NCBI RefSeq assembly: GCF_002554705.1
Contig: NZ_PDEP01000004.1
Coordinates: forward strand, 205,316-269,315
DNA: 64,000 bases
DNA from: Longimonas halophila
Lineage (GTDB): Bacteria > Bacteroidota > Rhodothermia > Rhodothermales > Salinibacteraceae
Direction of reading: 5' to 3'
Position numbers and translations under genes: made by a program. Shown here in pieces: positions 17,328 through 26,388 of the stretch; positions within the stretch are counted from its first letter, which is position 1, and each line of letters starts with the position of its first letter. The notes under the pieces are model-generated. The model saw only the letters and a program-made list of their open reading frames with translations, was not told the DNA's origin and ran no database searches.

Positions 17328-18983
17328 ATGCTTCGGGTTGTTCGCACACTGCTCATTGCGCTGGTTTTGGTCGGAATTGGGGTCGTAGCCGGGCAGGCGC
17401 TGGAGCGTGTGTACGGATGGGGCGAGCCGCCAGCGGCCTACGCAATGCTTGCCGAGGCAGTGCGCACGGTGGAAGCGGAATACGTTGACGAGGTGCCCTC
17501 ACAGATGCTGAGCGAGTCGGCGCTCCGCAGCTTGCTGAGCGGTCTCGATCCGCACTCCACATACATCAGTGCCGATCGGATGAAACGGGTGCAGGAGTCA
17601 TTCGAGGCGGAGTTTGAGGGCATTGGCGTGACGTATGAGCGCATTCGGGCTGCATCGGCCCCAGATACTGCAGTGGTCGTGTTCGTTATTCCGGGCGGAC
17701 CCAGCGACGAAGCAGGGCTACGTTCGGGCGATCGGCTGGTGCGCACCGACAGCACCTCGCTCGTTGGGCTGCCCGACCGACGCATCCAGTCGTTACTGAA
17801 GGGGCCGCGCGGCACCACAGTGAACATTACCGTGCGGCGTCCGGGAACCGCTTCGCCCATTACACACGAGGTATCCCGCGACCGCATCCCCCTGAACACG
17901 GTCGATGCGGCGTACATGCTGGATGCGACAACGGGATACATCAAACTGAACCGGTTTGCTCGTACAACGCACCGCGAGGTGCGCGATGCGCTCATGCAGC
18001 TTAAGGACGACGGCATGCGCCGCTTGGTATTCGACATGCGCAACAACGCCGGTGGACTGATGCGTATGGCCGAGCGTGTTGCCGATGAGTTTCTGCACGA
18101 CGACCAGTTGGTCGTTGCGGCCCGTGGGCGTGACGGGGCCGTGCTCGATGAGTACCGAACGGAGCGGGCCGGGCTGTTTGAGGAGGGCCCCATGATGGTG
18201 CTGGTCAACGGACGCTCGGCATCGGCCAGCGAAATTGTAGCAGGGGCGCTGCACGACCACAGCCGGGCCCTGGTCGTTGGGCAGCGCACATATGGCAAGG
18301 GACTGGTGCAGCGCCAATACGAGTTGCAAGACGGAAGTGGGCTGCGTCTTACCATTGCCCGGTTTTACACGCCCAGCGGACGCGCCATTCAGCGTCCGTA
18401 CGAAACCGGGGCGGCCGTAACGCGCCCGGCGGCCTACACCGACAGCACAGATGCAGACCCATCAGCGAACCGCAGGGGGGGCGGCTCAGGCGGGATTATG
18501 CCCGACCGCGTCATTGAGCGCGATTCGCTCTACCAGGCGGCACAACGTCTCATCCAACACCCCCCAATGCGTACCGCGATGCGGGACTGGATTGACCGCA
18601 ACATTCGTTCGCTCCATGATGCCTGGGCAGGACGGCCTGAAGCGTTTCTCGAGACATATGAGCTGCCTGCAGACGTGATAGACCGTCTGGGTGGTACCCG
18701 TGCAGGCGCTGCTGAGCGGAGTTCGGCCGAACTGGCCTTACGCGAGACCGAGCCGCCGGGCACGTACGACAGAAGCAGCCAAGACAAGTACATACAATTG
18801 ACTAATACGGATCGCGGAACAATTCTGTTACAGAACGCGCTCACAAGTATGGTTGCGCGCCGTCTTTTTGGCATGGCCGAATGGATCCGCGTCCAGAACA
18901 AGGTTGACCCCACCGTGCAGGCCACGAATCATCTGTGGCCCCACGCTACCACCCGAGCGCAGACCTATGCCAACCGACGTTGA
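17328..18983 (+). CDS. S41 family carboxyl-terminal processing peptidase
   Basis: A 551-residue C-terminal processing protease. It has an N-terminal membrane segment (LLIALVLVGIGVVAGQALE), a helical domain with LLSGLDPHSTYIS, and a PDZ domain (about residues 90-175, EFEGIGVTYERI and GLRSGDRLVRTDS). The S41 core has DMRNNAGGLM, the nucleophile Ser in SASASEIVAGAL, and the general-base Lys in TYGKGLVQ. Such enzymes trim periplasmic or envelope proteins. The C-terminal 170 residues lack a recognised domain, as is common in Bacteroidota members. Confidence 0.93.
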   Translation: MLRVVRTLLIALVLVGIGVVAGQALERVYGWGEPPAAYAMLAEAVRTVEAEYVDEVPSQMLSESALRSLLSGLDPHSTYISADRMKRVQESFEAEFEGIGVTYERIRAASAPDTAVVVFVIPGGPSDEAGLRSGDRLVRTDSTSLVGLPDRRIQSLLKGPRGTTVNITVRRPGTASPITHEVSRDRIPLNTVDAAYMLDATTGYIKLNRFARTTHREVRDALMQLKDDGMRRLVFDMRNNAGGLMRMAERVADEFLHDDQLVVAARGRDGAVLDEYRTERAGLFEEGPMMVLVNGRSASASEIVAGALHDHSRALVVGQRTYGKGLVQRQYELQDGSGLRLTIARFYTPSGRAIQRPYETGAAVTRPAAYTDSTDADPSANRRGGGSGGIMPDRVIERDSLYQAAQRLIQHPPMRTAMRDWIDRNIRSLHDAWAGRPEAFLETYELPADVIDRLGGTRAGAAERSSAELALRETEPPGTYDRSSQDKYIQLTNTDRGTILLQNALTSMVARRLFGMAEWIRVQNKVDPTVQATNHLWPHATTRAQTYANRR

Positions 18984-19451
18984 TCCTGCATCTGTATGGA
19001 GGGCAGGGGTCAACATCAGATGAAGAGAGTATCCGTTCTCACACAGGACGCTTGCAATCTTCACCCATGCATCCGTTTTTATAAGATGTTAGGATGTTTT
19101 GATGCAGGATGCACAACAGCGCACACGCTGCATTTGGTGATGAGGAGTTTCTTCGACAGCTTGGGAGAGCCTCCCGCACCAATCCAGCGGTGCGCAATAA
19201 AATTCTGCTCCACGCAGCCACACACAACCGGATGCTCACGTCGGTGCTCTTGCAAGGCGGCTTACAGCCATTTGCCTCGCATTAGCACCCCGGCTCATGC
19301 GGCCCGTACAACATACATGCACACGGCGATGCAGATGCATCGTTGCTTGGCACGCGACGGCGGTGTTTGCACAAGCAAGCCCAACCGGCGTGCTCCTGCC
19401 GCACCGTCATACGTTTTCGCACGAACCTGATCCCACTGAGGAACTGCCCCT
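18984..19451. other. 468-bp gene-free region before the exbB operon
   Basis: No open frame here has a protein signature, and the longest frame is Cys/His/Thr-rich low-confidence sequence. The stretch is somewhat less GC-rich than its neighbours. It probably holds the promoter of the ExbB/ExbD operon, but no clear promoter or structured RNA is visible. Confidence 0.5.
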
Positions 19452-20198
19452 ATGGTCCATTTTAATGCGTTGATGCTCAAATTCGCTCTCCTACAACAGG
19501 ACAGCGGCGGAACCATAAACATGCTGGTTGAGCGCTTTAACGAAGGCGGCAACTGGATGTGGCCGGTGCTGATCTGCCTGATTGTTGGATTAGCGATTGC
19601 TTTTGAGCGCATCATCTCTCTGAACCTTGCGGACATCAACACGCAAAGCTTCCTGCACGACGTGAAAAAAGCGCTCGACGAGGGCGGTGTGTCGGCAGCC
19701 GAAGACGTGTGTGCTGAAACCCGTGGTCCGGTCGCCTCGGTCTTTCAGGCGGGGTTGCTTCGTGCCGACGAGGGCATCGAAGCGGTCGAAAAAGCAGTCG
19801 TTTCGTACGGCTCCATCGAAATGAGCTTCCTGGAGCGCGGTCTCGTCTGGCTCTCGCTCTTCATTAGCGTGGCGCCCATGCTTGGCTTCCTGGGCACCGT
19901 GGTTGGTATGATCGAAGCCTTCGATGCTATTGAAACTGCAGGCGACATTTCGCCACGCCTGGTTGCGGGGGGAATTAAGATTGCCCTGCTCACGACCGCC
20001 TTCGGTCTGATTGTCGGTGTGATCCTCCAGTTCTTCTACAACTACGCGGTATCGAAAATCGACCGCATTGTGGCCGAAATGGAGGATGCATCCATTGAAC
20101 TGATCGATTCGCTGGTGCTGCTGGAAGCCGGCGAGTCGGTCCTCGGCGACGACGAGCTCCTCGAAGAGGACTTCAGTGACGAAAAAGACGCGGCGTAG
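19452..20198 (+). CDS. exbB: MotA/TolQ/ExbB proton channel family protein
   Basis: A 248-residue inner-membrane motor subunit with three membrane helices: WMWPVLICLIVGLAIAFERI, then LVWLSLFISVAPMLGFLGTV and IALLTTAFGLIVGVILQFFY. The diagnostic LGFLGTVVGMIEAF and the GGI..ALLTTAFGL pore segment are present. With the two ExbD proteins downstream it forms a proton-motive-force motor, used either with TonB for outer-membrane import or in a Tol-like system. No tonB is in the window. The acidic C terminus fits a halophilic proteome. Confidence 0.94.
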   Translation: MVHFNALMLKFALLQQDSGGTINMLVERFNEGGNWMWPVLICLIVGLAIAFERIISLNLADINTQSFLHDVKKALDEGGVSAAEDVCAETRGPVASVFQAGLLRADEGIEAVEKAVVSYGSIEMSFLERGLVWLSLFISVAPMLGFLGTVVGMIEAFDAIETAGDISPRLVAGGIKIALLTTAFGLIVGVILQFFYNYAVSKIDRIVAEMEDASIELIDSLVLLEAGESVLGDDELLEEDFSDEKDAA

Positions 20199-20375
20199 CG
20201 TACGCGTGTCGCTGGTAGCCTCGCATTCCTGTGGCAAGCCATGTGATGGCTCTGCAGCCGCTCGGGCAGGTCTTCTTCGACCTGCTCCGGGCTCTGCGGA
20301 GCAAGCATGTGCTCGCTTGCCTGCAGGCTGCCACCTTCTTGTTGTATTTCTTGCTCACACAACGCGTCTATACAC
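20199..20375 (+). other. Structured spacer between exbB and the next gene
   Basis: The 177-bp gap contains GCAGGTC (20264-20270) pairing with GACCTGC (20278-20284) across a short loop, and a second GC-rich repeat GCAAGC...GCTTGC (20301-20319). No gene is visible. Hairpins inside an operon could set the ratio of ExbB to the downstream products by mRNA processing. Confidence 0.35.
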
Positions 20376-20654
20376 ATGGGTAATAACGCCATCCTCTTTT
20401 GGAGCATTATCGTCGCATTGGGCCTGTCGGGCCTTAGCCTGGTTGCTATGGGGCTCTTCAGTCTGCGTAACGTATCGTACGGCAAAGTGCGCCCCGTAAC
20501 CGTGGTGCTGGTCGTGGCTCCGATGCTGCTGCTTAGCGTGCTTGGCTTCACCATGCAAACCTGGGCCGAAGCCGGTGTGCTCACCGTCGTCATCATGTTC
20601 ATTGTAAGCCTGCTGGGGCTACTGGGAAGCGGTGTGCGATCGCTCTTCCTCTAA
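20376..20654 (+). CDS. Small three-helix membrane protein in the exb operon
   Basis: A 92-residue very hydrophobic protein. Helices are ILFWSIIVALGLSGLSLVAM, PVTVVLVVAPMLLLSVLGF and VLTVVIMFIVSLLGLLG. A short basic loop (RNVSYGKVR) lies between the first two. No family is recognised. It sits between exbB and the first exbD on the same strand, so a link to the motor is plausible. The ATG at 20376 is preferred because the upstream extension is Cys-rich and unlike protein. Confidence 0.65.
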   Translation: MGNNAILFWSIIVALGLSGLSLVAMGLFSLRNVSYGKVRPVTVVLVVAPMLLLSVLGFTMQTWAEAGVLTVVIMFIVSLLGLLGSGVRSLFL

Positions 20655-20732
20655 AAGAAGCTTACAACTGCTCCGCGAGTGCCTCGCACAGGCGCTTGTT
20701 CCCTCCTGTTGTCCCTCTGATTTCCTGTTGCT

Positions 20733-21329
20733 ATGGCTGGATTGCTTGATAAACGTCGGTCGAAGCGCGAAGACGCGGAAACGCCGACCTCGTCGATGGC
20801 CGACATCGCGTTTTTGCTGCTCATCTTTTTCCTGGTGACTACCACAATCAACGTGGATACCGGAATCGGGATGACGCTGCCACCCCAACTTGAACAAGAA
20901 GAGCCGCCGCCTGTGCAGGAGCGCAACTTGCTGCGTGTCCTCGTAAATGCCTCAGGCGAAGTGCTCATCGACGACAACATGTCGTCGGTCAATCAGATTC
21001 GCGAAGAGGTCAAAACGCATGTACTCAACTACGGGGAGAACGCTGACTACTCCGATTCGCCCAGTGACGCGGTCATCTCGTTGAAGACCGATGCGCAAAC
21101 GCCGTATCGGATCTACATCGACGTGCTCGATGAAATCCAGATGGCCTATCGCGAGATCTACAACAGCATTGCGCGTTCGGGCAACCTGCCTTCGGGCGAA
21201 TCTGTCCTCGACGAGACCTACGAAAGTTACGAGGCCTACCGCGAGTCGCTGGAGCCCGAGGACGATGACCTTGTGCGTGAGAGCTTCCCGCGGAATATTT
21301 CCATTGCCGAGCCTGATAGCGGAAACTGA
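20733..21329 (+). CDS. exbD: ExbD/TolR family biopolymer transport protein (first copy)
   Basis: A 198-residue protein with a short cytoplasmic N terminus, then SSMADIAFLLLIFFLVTTTI. This is the single membrane helix with the conserved pore Asp (MAD), which carries protons in ExbD/TolR. The periplasmic part is longer than usual and acidic (about 150 residues), ending in a 40-residue acidic tail. It lies downstream of exbB and upstream of a second exbD, an arrangement common in Bacteroidota. Confidence 0.93.
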   Translation: MAGLLDKRRSKREDAETPTSSMADIAFLLLIFFLVTTTINVDTGIGMTLPPQLEQEEPPPVQERNLLRVLVNASGEVLIDDNMSSVNQIREEVKTHVLNYGENADYSDSPSDAVISLKTDAQTPYRIYIDVLDEIQMAYREIYNSIARSGNLPSGESVLDETYESYEAYRESLEPEDDDLVRESFPRNISIAEPDSGN

Positions 21330-21449
21330 CGCTGCAGCGCTGTCGCCTGCGCCCCCGGAGCGGTATAGCAGCCTTGCTGTGCTCGCACGGCTCCTGATGA
21401 CCTCCGGGGTGCCACGCCCTCCTTTGCACCACACCTGCTTGCTTCTCCT

Positions 21450-21905
21450 ATGGCTTCCGAACGCTTTCAAAAACGGTCGTCCGATACCTCGCCCGGTATC
21501 ACCACGGCCTCGCTGCCCGACATCATCTTCATGCTCTTGATCTTCTTCATGGTGACGACCGTCCTTCGCGAGACGGAGATCCAGGTGCGTACCGAGTTGC
21601 CCGACGCTGAGGCGCTCACCAAGATCGATCAGAAGCGACTGATCTCAAACGTCTATATTGGCCCCGTCATTCGTGGCCCGCGCGAAGGCGAAACAGCGGT
21701 CCAGATCGACGATGCGCTCATCGAAGAGTCCTCGGCGATCCGCACGATCATGTACAACCAGCTGCAAGAGGAACCCCGACTGATTGTGTCGCTGCGCGTA
21801 GACCGCGAGTCGGAGATGCAAGTTGTCAATGAAGTCCAGCAAGAGCTTCGTGAGGCGGGGACCCTGCGTATCAACTATTCGTCTAATCCTGCTGTTGACC
21901 AGTGA
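21450..21905 (+). CDS. exbD: ExbD/TolR family biopolymer transport protein (second copy)
   Basis: A 151-residue protein. The membrane helix SLPDIIFMLLIFFMVTTVLR carries the conserved Asp. The periplasmic domain contains RLIVSLRVDRESEMQVVNEV, the usual ExbD fold segment. It differs enough from the first copy to form a heteromeric motor with it. An intrinsic terminator follows 27 bases after the stop, closing the operon. Confidence 0.93.
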   Translation: MASERFQKRSSDTSPGITTASLPDIIFMLLIFFMVTTVLRETEIQVRTELPDAEALTKIDQKRLISNVYIGPVIRGPREGETAVQIDDALIEESSAIRTIMYNQLQEEPRLIVSLRVDRESEMQVVNEVQQELREAGTLRINYSSNPAVDQ

Positions 21906-21932
21906 GGCGGCTGCTCGGTATCGAATCATCAG

Positions 21933-21966
21933 AAAAGCTCTGCTACGTGGCTGGCAGGGCTTTTTC
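21933..21966 (+). terminator. Intrinsic terminator of the exbB/exbD operon
   Basis: AAAAGCTCTGC (21933-21943) pairs with GCAGGGCTTTT (21954-21964) with one G-T wobble and a 10-base loop. The stem runs into a T-rich tail. It lies directly past the second exbD. Confidence 0.8.
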
Positions 21967-22065
21967 TTTGGCGGGTCGTTTCACATGCGGCGCACAGCAC
22001 TTATGCGTTCCCCGTTCGTCCTCGTTTCCACCCGTTCCGTTCATCGATTGCAATAGCGTTCTACT

Positions 22066-23088
22066 ATGGCTCATCACGTAACTCTTCTTCCTGGCGACGG
22101 CATTGGCCCCGAGGTTACATCGGCCACGCTGCGTGTTCTGGAAGCTACCGGCGTCGAATTTGAGTGGGATACCCACAAGATCATTGGCACCTCGGCCGTT
22201 GAGGAAGAACGCCCTGAACTGCCCGACGATGTGCCCGCCTCCATTCGCGAGCGCGGGGTGGCGTTGAAAGGGCCCATCACCACGCCGGTAGGCGAGGGGT
22301 TTACCAGCGTAAACGTACAGCTGCGCCAGCGCCTGGACCTGTACGCGAATGTGCGCCCGTGCGTGAGTCTGCCCGGTATCGATTCGCCGTTTGAGGACAT
22401 TGACCTTATCATCTTCCGCGAAAACACCGAGGGGCTCTACGCCGGAATCGAAACGTACGACGCCCGTCTCGAAATTGCGGATTCGACGGCTCGCGTTACA
22501 CGCCGGGGCTCGGAGCGCATTGTTGACTTCTGCTTTGACTATGCCCAGAAAAATGGACGCGATACCGTCACGCTCGCGCACAAAGCCAATATCCTGAAAG
22601 AGTCATCGGGGCTGTTCCTGAAAGTGGGACGCGAGATCGCCGAGCGCTATCCCGACGTCAACTTCAACGACCGCATCATCGACAACATGTGCATGCAGCT
22701 CGTGATGTATCCGCAGCAGTACGACTGCATTGTAAGCACCAACCTGTTTGGCGACATCTTGAGCGATCTGGCCGCCGGTCTCGTGGGTGGACTCGGCGTA
22801 ACGGCAGGCGCTAACTTTGGCGACGACTACGCCGTCTTTGAGGCAGTGCATGGCAGCGCGCCCGACATTGCGGGCCAGGGCAAAGCCAACCCCACTGCGC
22901 TCATTCGTAGCGCGGTGATGATGCTCGACCATCTCAACGAAACGAAAGCAGCCCAGGCCGTCAACACGGCCCTGCGCGACGTATACGCTGCCGGTGAGGT
23001 CCTCACGGCAGATGTGGGCGGCTCCAGCTCTACAACTGAATTTGCCGAGCATCTGGCCGCGCGTGTCGAAGAAGAAATGGCGGCGTAA
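22066..23088 (+). CDS. NAD-type isocitrate dehydrogenase (isocitrate/isopropylmalate dehydrogenase family)
   Basis: A 340-residue beta-decarboxylating dehydrogenase. LLPGDGIGPEV is the family start, and GPITTPVGEGFTSVNVQLRQ followed by LDLYANVRP is the substrate loop of homo-isocitrate and NAD-isocitrate dehydrogenases rather than LeuB. FRENTEGLYAGIE and NLFGDILSDLAAGLVGGLGV bind metal and substrate; EAVHGSAPDIAGQGKANP lies at the NAD site. The most likely role is isocitrate to 2-oxoglutarate in the TCA cycle. Confusion with isopropylmalate or homoisocitrate enzymes cannot be fully excluded. Confidence 0.88.
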   Translation: MAHHVTLLPGDGIGPEVTSATLRVLEATGVEFEWDTHKIIGTSAVEEERPELPDDVPASIRERGVALKGPITTPVGEGFTSVNVQLRQRLDLYANVRPCVSLPGIDSPFEDIDLIIFRENTEGLYAGIETYDARLEIADSTARVTRRGSERIVDFCFDYAQKNGRDTVTLAHKANILKESSGLFLKVGREIAERYPDVNFNDRIIDNMCMQLVMYPQQYDCIVSTNLFGDILSDLAAGLVGGLGVTAGANFGDDYAVFEAVHGSAPDIAGQGKANPTALIRSAVMMLDHLNETKAAQAVNTALRDVYAAGEVLTADVGGSSSTTEFAEHLAARVEEEMAA

Positions 23089-23140
23089 GCATCGGGCTCT
23101 GCATCTACCAAGAAAGCCTTCAGCAACGACCAACAAGGCG

Positions 23141-23566
23141 ATGATTCAACGTATCCAAACTGTGTACCTGACGCTGGGCGCGCTTGTGCTGAGCGGTGTC
23201 CTGTTCCTCGAATCGCTGTGGGGAAGCGAAGCGGCAGCGACCTACGGATGGTTTTTGCCTGTTATCATCGGACTGGGGGCGGTGACGGCTGTTACCGCCA
23301 TCGGAGCCATCTTCCTGTACACCGATCGCGAGACGCAGCGCACGGTGGTTGTGGGCACGCAGCTCATGACGATCCTGTGGGCGATTACGCTCTACGGCAG
23401 CTTCTTCATGACGAACGAGCTGCAAGTGTACGACGCCACCGGCTTGAATCTCGATATGCTGATGCTCGTGGCTGGGCCGCTCGTGGCATACATTCTCTTC
23501 TGGCTGGCCCGGCGCGGCATCGAGCACGATATCGAGCTCGTCGCTTCGATGGACCGCCTTCGCTAA
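23141..23566 (+). CDS. DUF4293 family membrane protein
   Basis: A 141-residue membrane protein beginning MIQRIQTVYL, the hallmark start of DUF4293 proteins found across Bacteroidota. Four helices follow, about 8-24, 30-50, 62-84 and 97-118. Function is unknown. The ATG at 23141 is chosen on that motif. The TAA stop lies inside the presumed 4-bp target duplication of the MITE that begins at the next base. Confidence 0.85.
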   Translation: MIQRIQTVYLTLGALVLSGVLFLESLWGSEAAATYGWFLPVIIGLGAVTAVTAIGAIFLYTDRETQRTVVVGTQLMTILWAITLYGSFFMTNELQVYDATGLNLDMLMLVAGPLVAYILFWLARRGIEHDIELVASMDRLR

Positions 23567-23762
23567 GAGCCTGTTTGGGTTTTGGTTTGAAGGTGAGAGC
23601 GAGCGCCGTTGGAGCGAAACGAGGACCACGATAGAGGTTCGTAGCCGGGGCTACGGGCCGATATCGGGGGCTCGTTGCAGCCCAGCGGAGCCGCTCACAG
23701 CGCCCCGACCGTAGGGAGGAAGTACTCCTGGGGTGCCCAAAGTAAGAAATCAAAACAGGCTC
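23567..23762. mobile_element. MITE-like element with IS5-type ends
   Basis: The element starts GAGCCTGTTT (23567) and ends with its inverse AAACAGGCTC (to 23762); the inner termini are partly inverted too. Both ends are flanked by CTAA (23563-23566 and 23762-23765), matching the YTAR target of IS5-family transposases. One base may be counted either in the repeat or the target. It is 196 bp and encodes no transposase. An internal GTAGCC-GG-GGCTAC hairpin lies near 23641-23654. It is inserted at the stop codon of the DUF4293 gene. Confidence 0.75.
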
Positions 23763-23777
23763 TAAACGCTCCCTCGT

Positions 23778-24707
23778 ATGTCTGATTCGCTGCCCCCACG
23801 CGTGACCCTTGCGCTCACGGTGGGGGTTCTTAGTTTTGCCTTCGCCCCAATTCTTGTCCGGTGGGCCAGCGAGGCGCCTGGGCTCACCATTGCCGTGTGG
23901 CGCACCAGCACCGCGGCCCTCGTGATGCTTCCGGGCCTGGCCTACGTGTATGACGAGGTGCGCGCGTTCGGGTGGTGCGACTGGGGACTCATCATCGCCT
24001 CGGGCACAGCGCTCGGAGCGCACTTCATTGCGTGGATCGAAGCGCTCTACTACACCTCCGTAGCCAGCGCCTCCGTGCTCGCTACCACAAGTCCGGTCTT
24101 TGTGGCCGTGCTGGGCTACCTGATCCTCAAAGACCGGCTCGCGTGGCCCGTAGTGAGCGGCATCGTCGTGGCTGTGGGCGGAGCCGCCCTCATGGGACTG
24201 ACGGATGCCGGAGCCGTGGCCTTTGGGGCTGAGGCGTGGTGGGGCAACACCCTCGCGCTCTCGGCAGCGCTGCTTGTGAGCATCTACCTGCTCATCGGGC
24301 GTGCGATTCGGCAGCGCGTGTCGTGGCTGGCCTACCTGATTCCACTCTACAGCGTGGCCGCTCTCGTTACGCTTGTTGCTGCTGCGGGACAAGGCGTACC
24401 GCTGACGGGGTTTGATCCGGTGGTGTATGCCTGCGGCATCGGACTGGCGCTGGGTCCGCAGGTGCTGGGCCACAGCGCATTTAACTTTGCGTTGCAGCGG
24501 GTGCCTGCGGCGCTTATCGGGATGCTCGCGCTTTTAGAGCCGGTCGGCGCCTCGATTCTCGCCTATTTTCTGTTTGGGGAGGCCCCAGGTCTGTGGTCAG
24601 CCGCGGGGATGGTTGTGGTGCTGGGAGCAGTTGCCTTCGTGGTGCTGTATCGAAGCCGTACGGCCACTCCTAAACCAGATGACACATCACTTCAAAAATC
24701 ACCGTAG
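23778..24707 (+). CDS. EamA/DMT-family transporter
   Basis: A 309-residue drug/metabolite-type carrier with ten membrane helices in two EamA repeats. Repeat 1 has FAPILVRWASEAPGL and AWIEALYYTSVASASVLATT; repeat 2 has ALGPQVLGHSAFNFALQRVP and ALLEPVGASILAYFLFGE, the classic end-of-repeat motif. The substrate is unknown (amino acids or metabolites in the family). It starts 15 bases after the MITE, which may affect its expression. Confidence 0.92.
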   Translation: MSDSLPPRVTLALTVGVLSFAFAPILVRWASEAPGLTIAVWRTSTAALVMLPGLAYVYDEVRAFGWCDWGLIIASGTALGAHFIAWIEALYYTSVASASVLATTSPVFVAVLGYLILKDRLAWPVVSGIVVAVGGAALMGLTDAGAVAFGAEAWWGNTLALSAALLVSIYLLIGRAIRQRVSWLAYLIPLYSVAALVTLVAAAGQGVPLTGFDPVVYACGIGLALGPQVLGHSAFNFALQRVPAALIGMLALLEPVGASILAYFLFGEAPGLWSAAGMVVVLGAVAFVVLYRSRTATPKPDDTSLQKSP

Positions 24708-25273
24708 TGAGCGCGTCCGCTGCACCTGGCAGGGGCAAAAGGAACGCACCTCTTCGACATGTCCGTACAGTGATGCTGCGCAAGCGCGAAGGAGTCCAGC
24801 GCGACGAATTTGCAGCCGAGTGGATACACAGTGCATCCCTTCGACTCTGATTTGACACGATCAACAGCATCGGGGGAACTGGCACGCTTGATCGTGTTGT
24901 TGAGACGCGCTGTCTTGCGCTTCATTCTGGCATTGGACGAGAATCTTGGAGAAGACTGGCTGCTGCATCATCCACACATGTATCGGAAGTTGTATACAGA
25001 TGTGGCTGAAAGAGGGAACACCTGTGTATTGTGGGAGGGCATTGCGCCGTGTAGATTGCCTGTGGTTTGTTTCCCGAGGGCGTGTTGAAGGCTGTCTCAA
25101 TGAGGGGGGCAATCACATGCATGCACACCAAATGTTAAGTTTGTATGACCATCGGGGGGGGGCGGTTTTACAATGGCTGCGCCGCCTTGTATGCTACCAG
25201 TGCATGTATTTCAAATCATCGGCTCTTCATGTCGTGGGTCGTTCCCCGTTTCGTTGTATACATCTGCGTTCCC
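24708..25273. other. 566-bp region without a convincing gene, containing a dispersed repeat
   Basis: Several short frames exist on both strands but none has a protein signature. The one clear structure is the repeat at 24833-24886, which recurs at 26389-26442. A GGGGGGGG run occurs at 25154. Its composition is less GC-rich than the flanks, and it may be decayed mobile or repetitive DNA. Confidence 0.5.
24833..24886. repeat. Dispersed intergenic repeat, copy A
   Basis: A 54-bp stretch starting GCATCCCTTCGACTCTGA and including GATCAACAGCATCGGGGGA. It matches copy B (26389-26442) at most positions with one small indel. Both copies have the same orientation and lie before genes for exported proteins. 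Confidence 0.65.
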
Positions 25274-26260
25274 ATGCCCTTTTCCATACCGGTGTGTCTG
25301 TCACGTTTCTCGCATCATGCTCGTCGCTTGTGGTACGGTTGCTTGCGCTACGGTCGCTTGCGTTGTGCAGGTCTTGTTCTACTCGCTGCCTGCGCCGTCG
25401 GGCTGGGCGGGTGTGATATGTCCTCAGAACCGGATATCCCGGAGGTGCAGCCCCCTGACCCCCCCGAGGTTTTTCCGACCGACCAGGCCCCGGCCTGGAG
25501 CCCGTCGGGAAACTATATTGCGTATCATCACGACGCCCTCTGGACCGACGACACGACCGACGTGAGCGGGCTCTACGTTCGGGACTTGGAGGCCGACTCC
25601 ACGTGGCTGGTGATCGAGGGATCGGCCCGAAGCCCCGACTGGCGCCCCGACGGCGAGCGCATTGCCTTCTCTGCAGGAGACATCTACACCATCCGCCCGA
25701 ACGGCTCGGACTTGCGACGCGTAACGTCATTCGGCAGTTCTTTCCAGCCGCGATGGTCTCCTGGTAGTAACACACTAACGTTTGGTAGGTCCGGCAACCA
25801 AGAAGAGGTAGGAATATGGTTTGCTCACCTCACCGACTCAACCTTTACCAAATTCGGATTTGGAGCTACTCCAGCTGATTGGTCCCCGTCTGGCGAACGG
25901 CTCGTGTATGATAAGACTAATATTTTCACCGCTGACACGAGCCGGGCCGACTCGACCCAGCTTACAAACAACGAATTTGTCGATAACCGCGACCCGGCTT
26001 GGAGTCCAGATGGGCAGTGGATCGCTTGGTCTCCCATCAACGACGACGGAAACTATGAACTTTGGGTCATGCGGTCCGATGGATCTGACAAACAGAAGCT
26101 CATTGAGCGCGGCCGCGGTCCGGCCTGGGGACCCAATTCTGAGCGAATCGTCTTCGCGAGGCCGGGTCGCGAGAGCGACCTTACGGCCCTCTGGACGATC
26201 CGCCGCGACGGCTCGGATCTGCGCCAGATCACCGATCCGTCTCGCAATCCGTTGAACTAA
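25274..26260 (+). CDS. TolB-like (WD40/PD40) beta-propeller lipoprotein
   Basis: A protein of about 328 residues with a signal ending in a lipobox (ACAVGLGGC), so a lipoprotein. The body repeats PD40 blades: PAWSPSGNYIAYH, PDWRPDGERIAFS, PRWSPGSNTLTFG, ADWSPSGERLVYD, PAWSPDGQWIAWS and PAWGPNSERIVFA. This gives six blades as in TolB propellers. It probably acts in protein binding at the periplasm or cell surface. The start is uncertain: ATG at 25274 gives a long signal; earlier ATGs at 25229 or alternative TTGs near 25331 are possible. Confidence 0.82.
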   Translation: MPFSIPVCLSRFSHHARRLWYGCLRYGRLRCAGLVLLAACAVGLGGCDMSSEPDIPEVQPPDPPEVFPTDQAPAWSPSGNYIAYHHDALWTDDTTDVSGLYVRDLEADSTWLVIEGSARSPDWRPDGERIAFSAGDIYTIRPNGSDLRRVTSFGSSFQPRWSPGSNTLTFGRSGNQEEVGIWFAHLTDSTFTKFGFGATPADWSPSGERLVYDKTNIFTADTSRADSTQLTNNEFVDNRDPAWSPDGQWIAWSPINDDGNYELWVMRSDGSDKQKLIERGRGPAWGPNSERIVFARPGRESDLTALWTIRRDGSDLRQITDPSRNPLN

Positions 26261-26388
26261 CCGTCTTCTGTATGACTGATTAAGTGTATGCCTGAGAGGG
26301 CGGGAGGCAATGCATGTTCTGCATTAACTCTCGCCGCATAGATATTCGTCCCTTAAATACAAAAACCTCCATGCGGGCCGTTGTGTCC

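Noticed and set aside
18996..19430. 144-residue frame before exbB
   Set aside because: Composition is rich in Cys, His and Thr with no helix or strand pattern; no homologous motif is seen.
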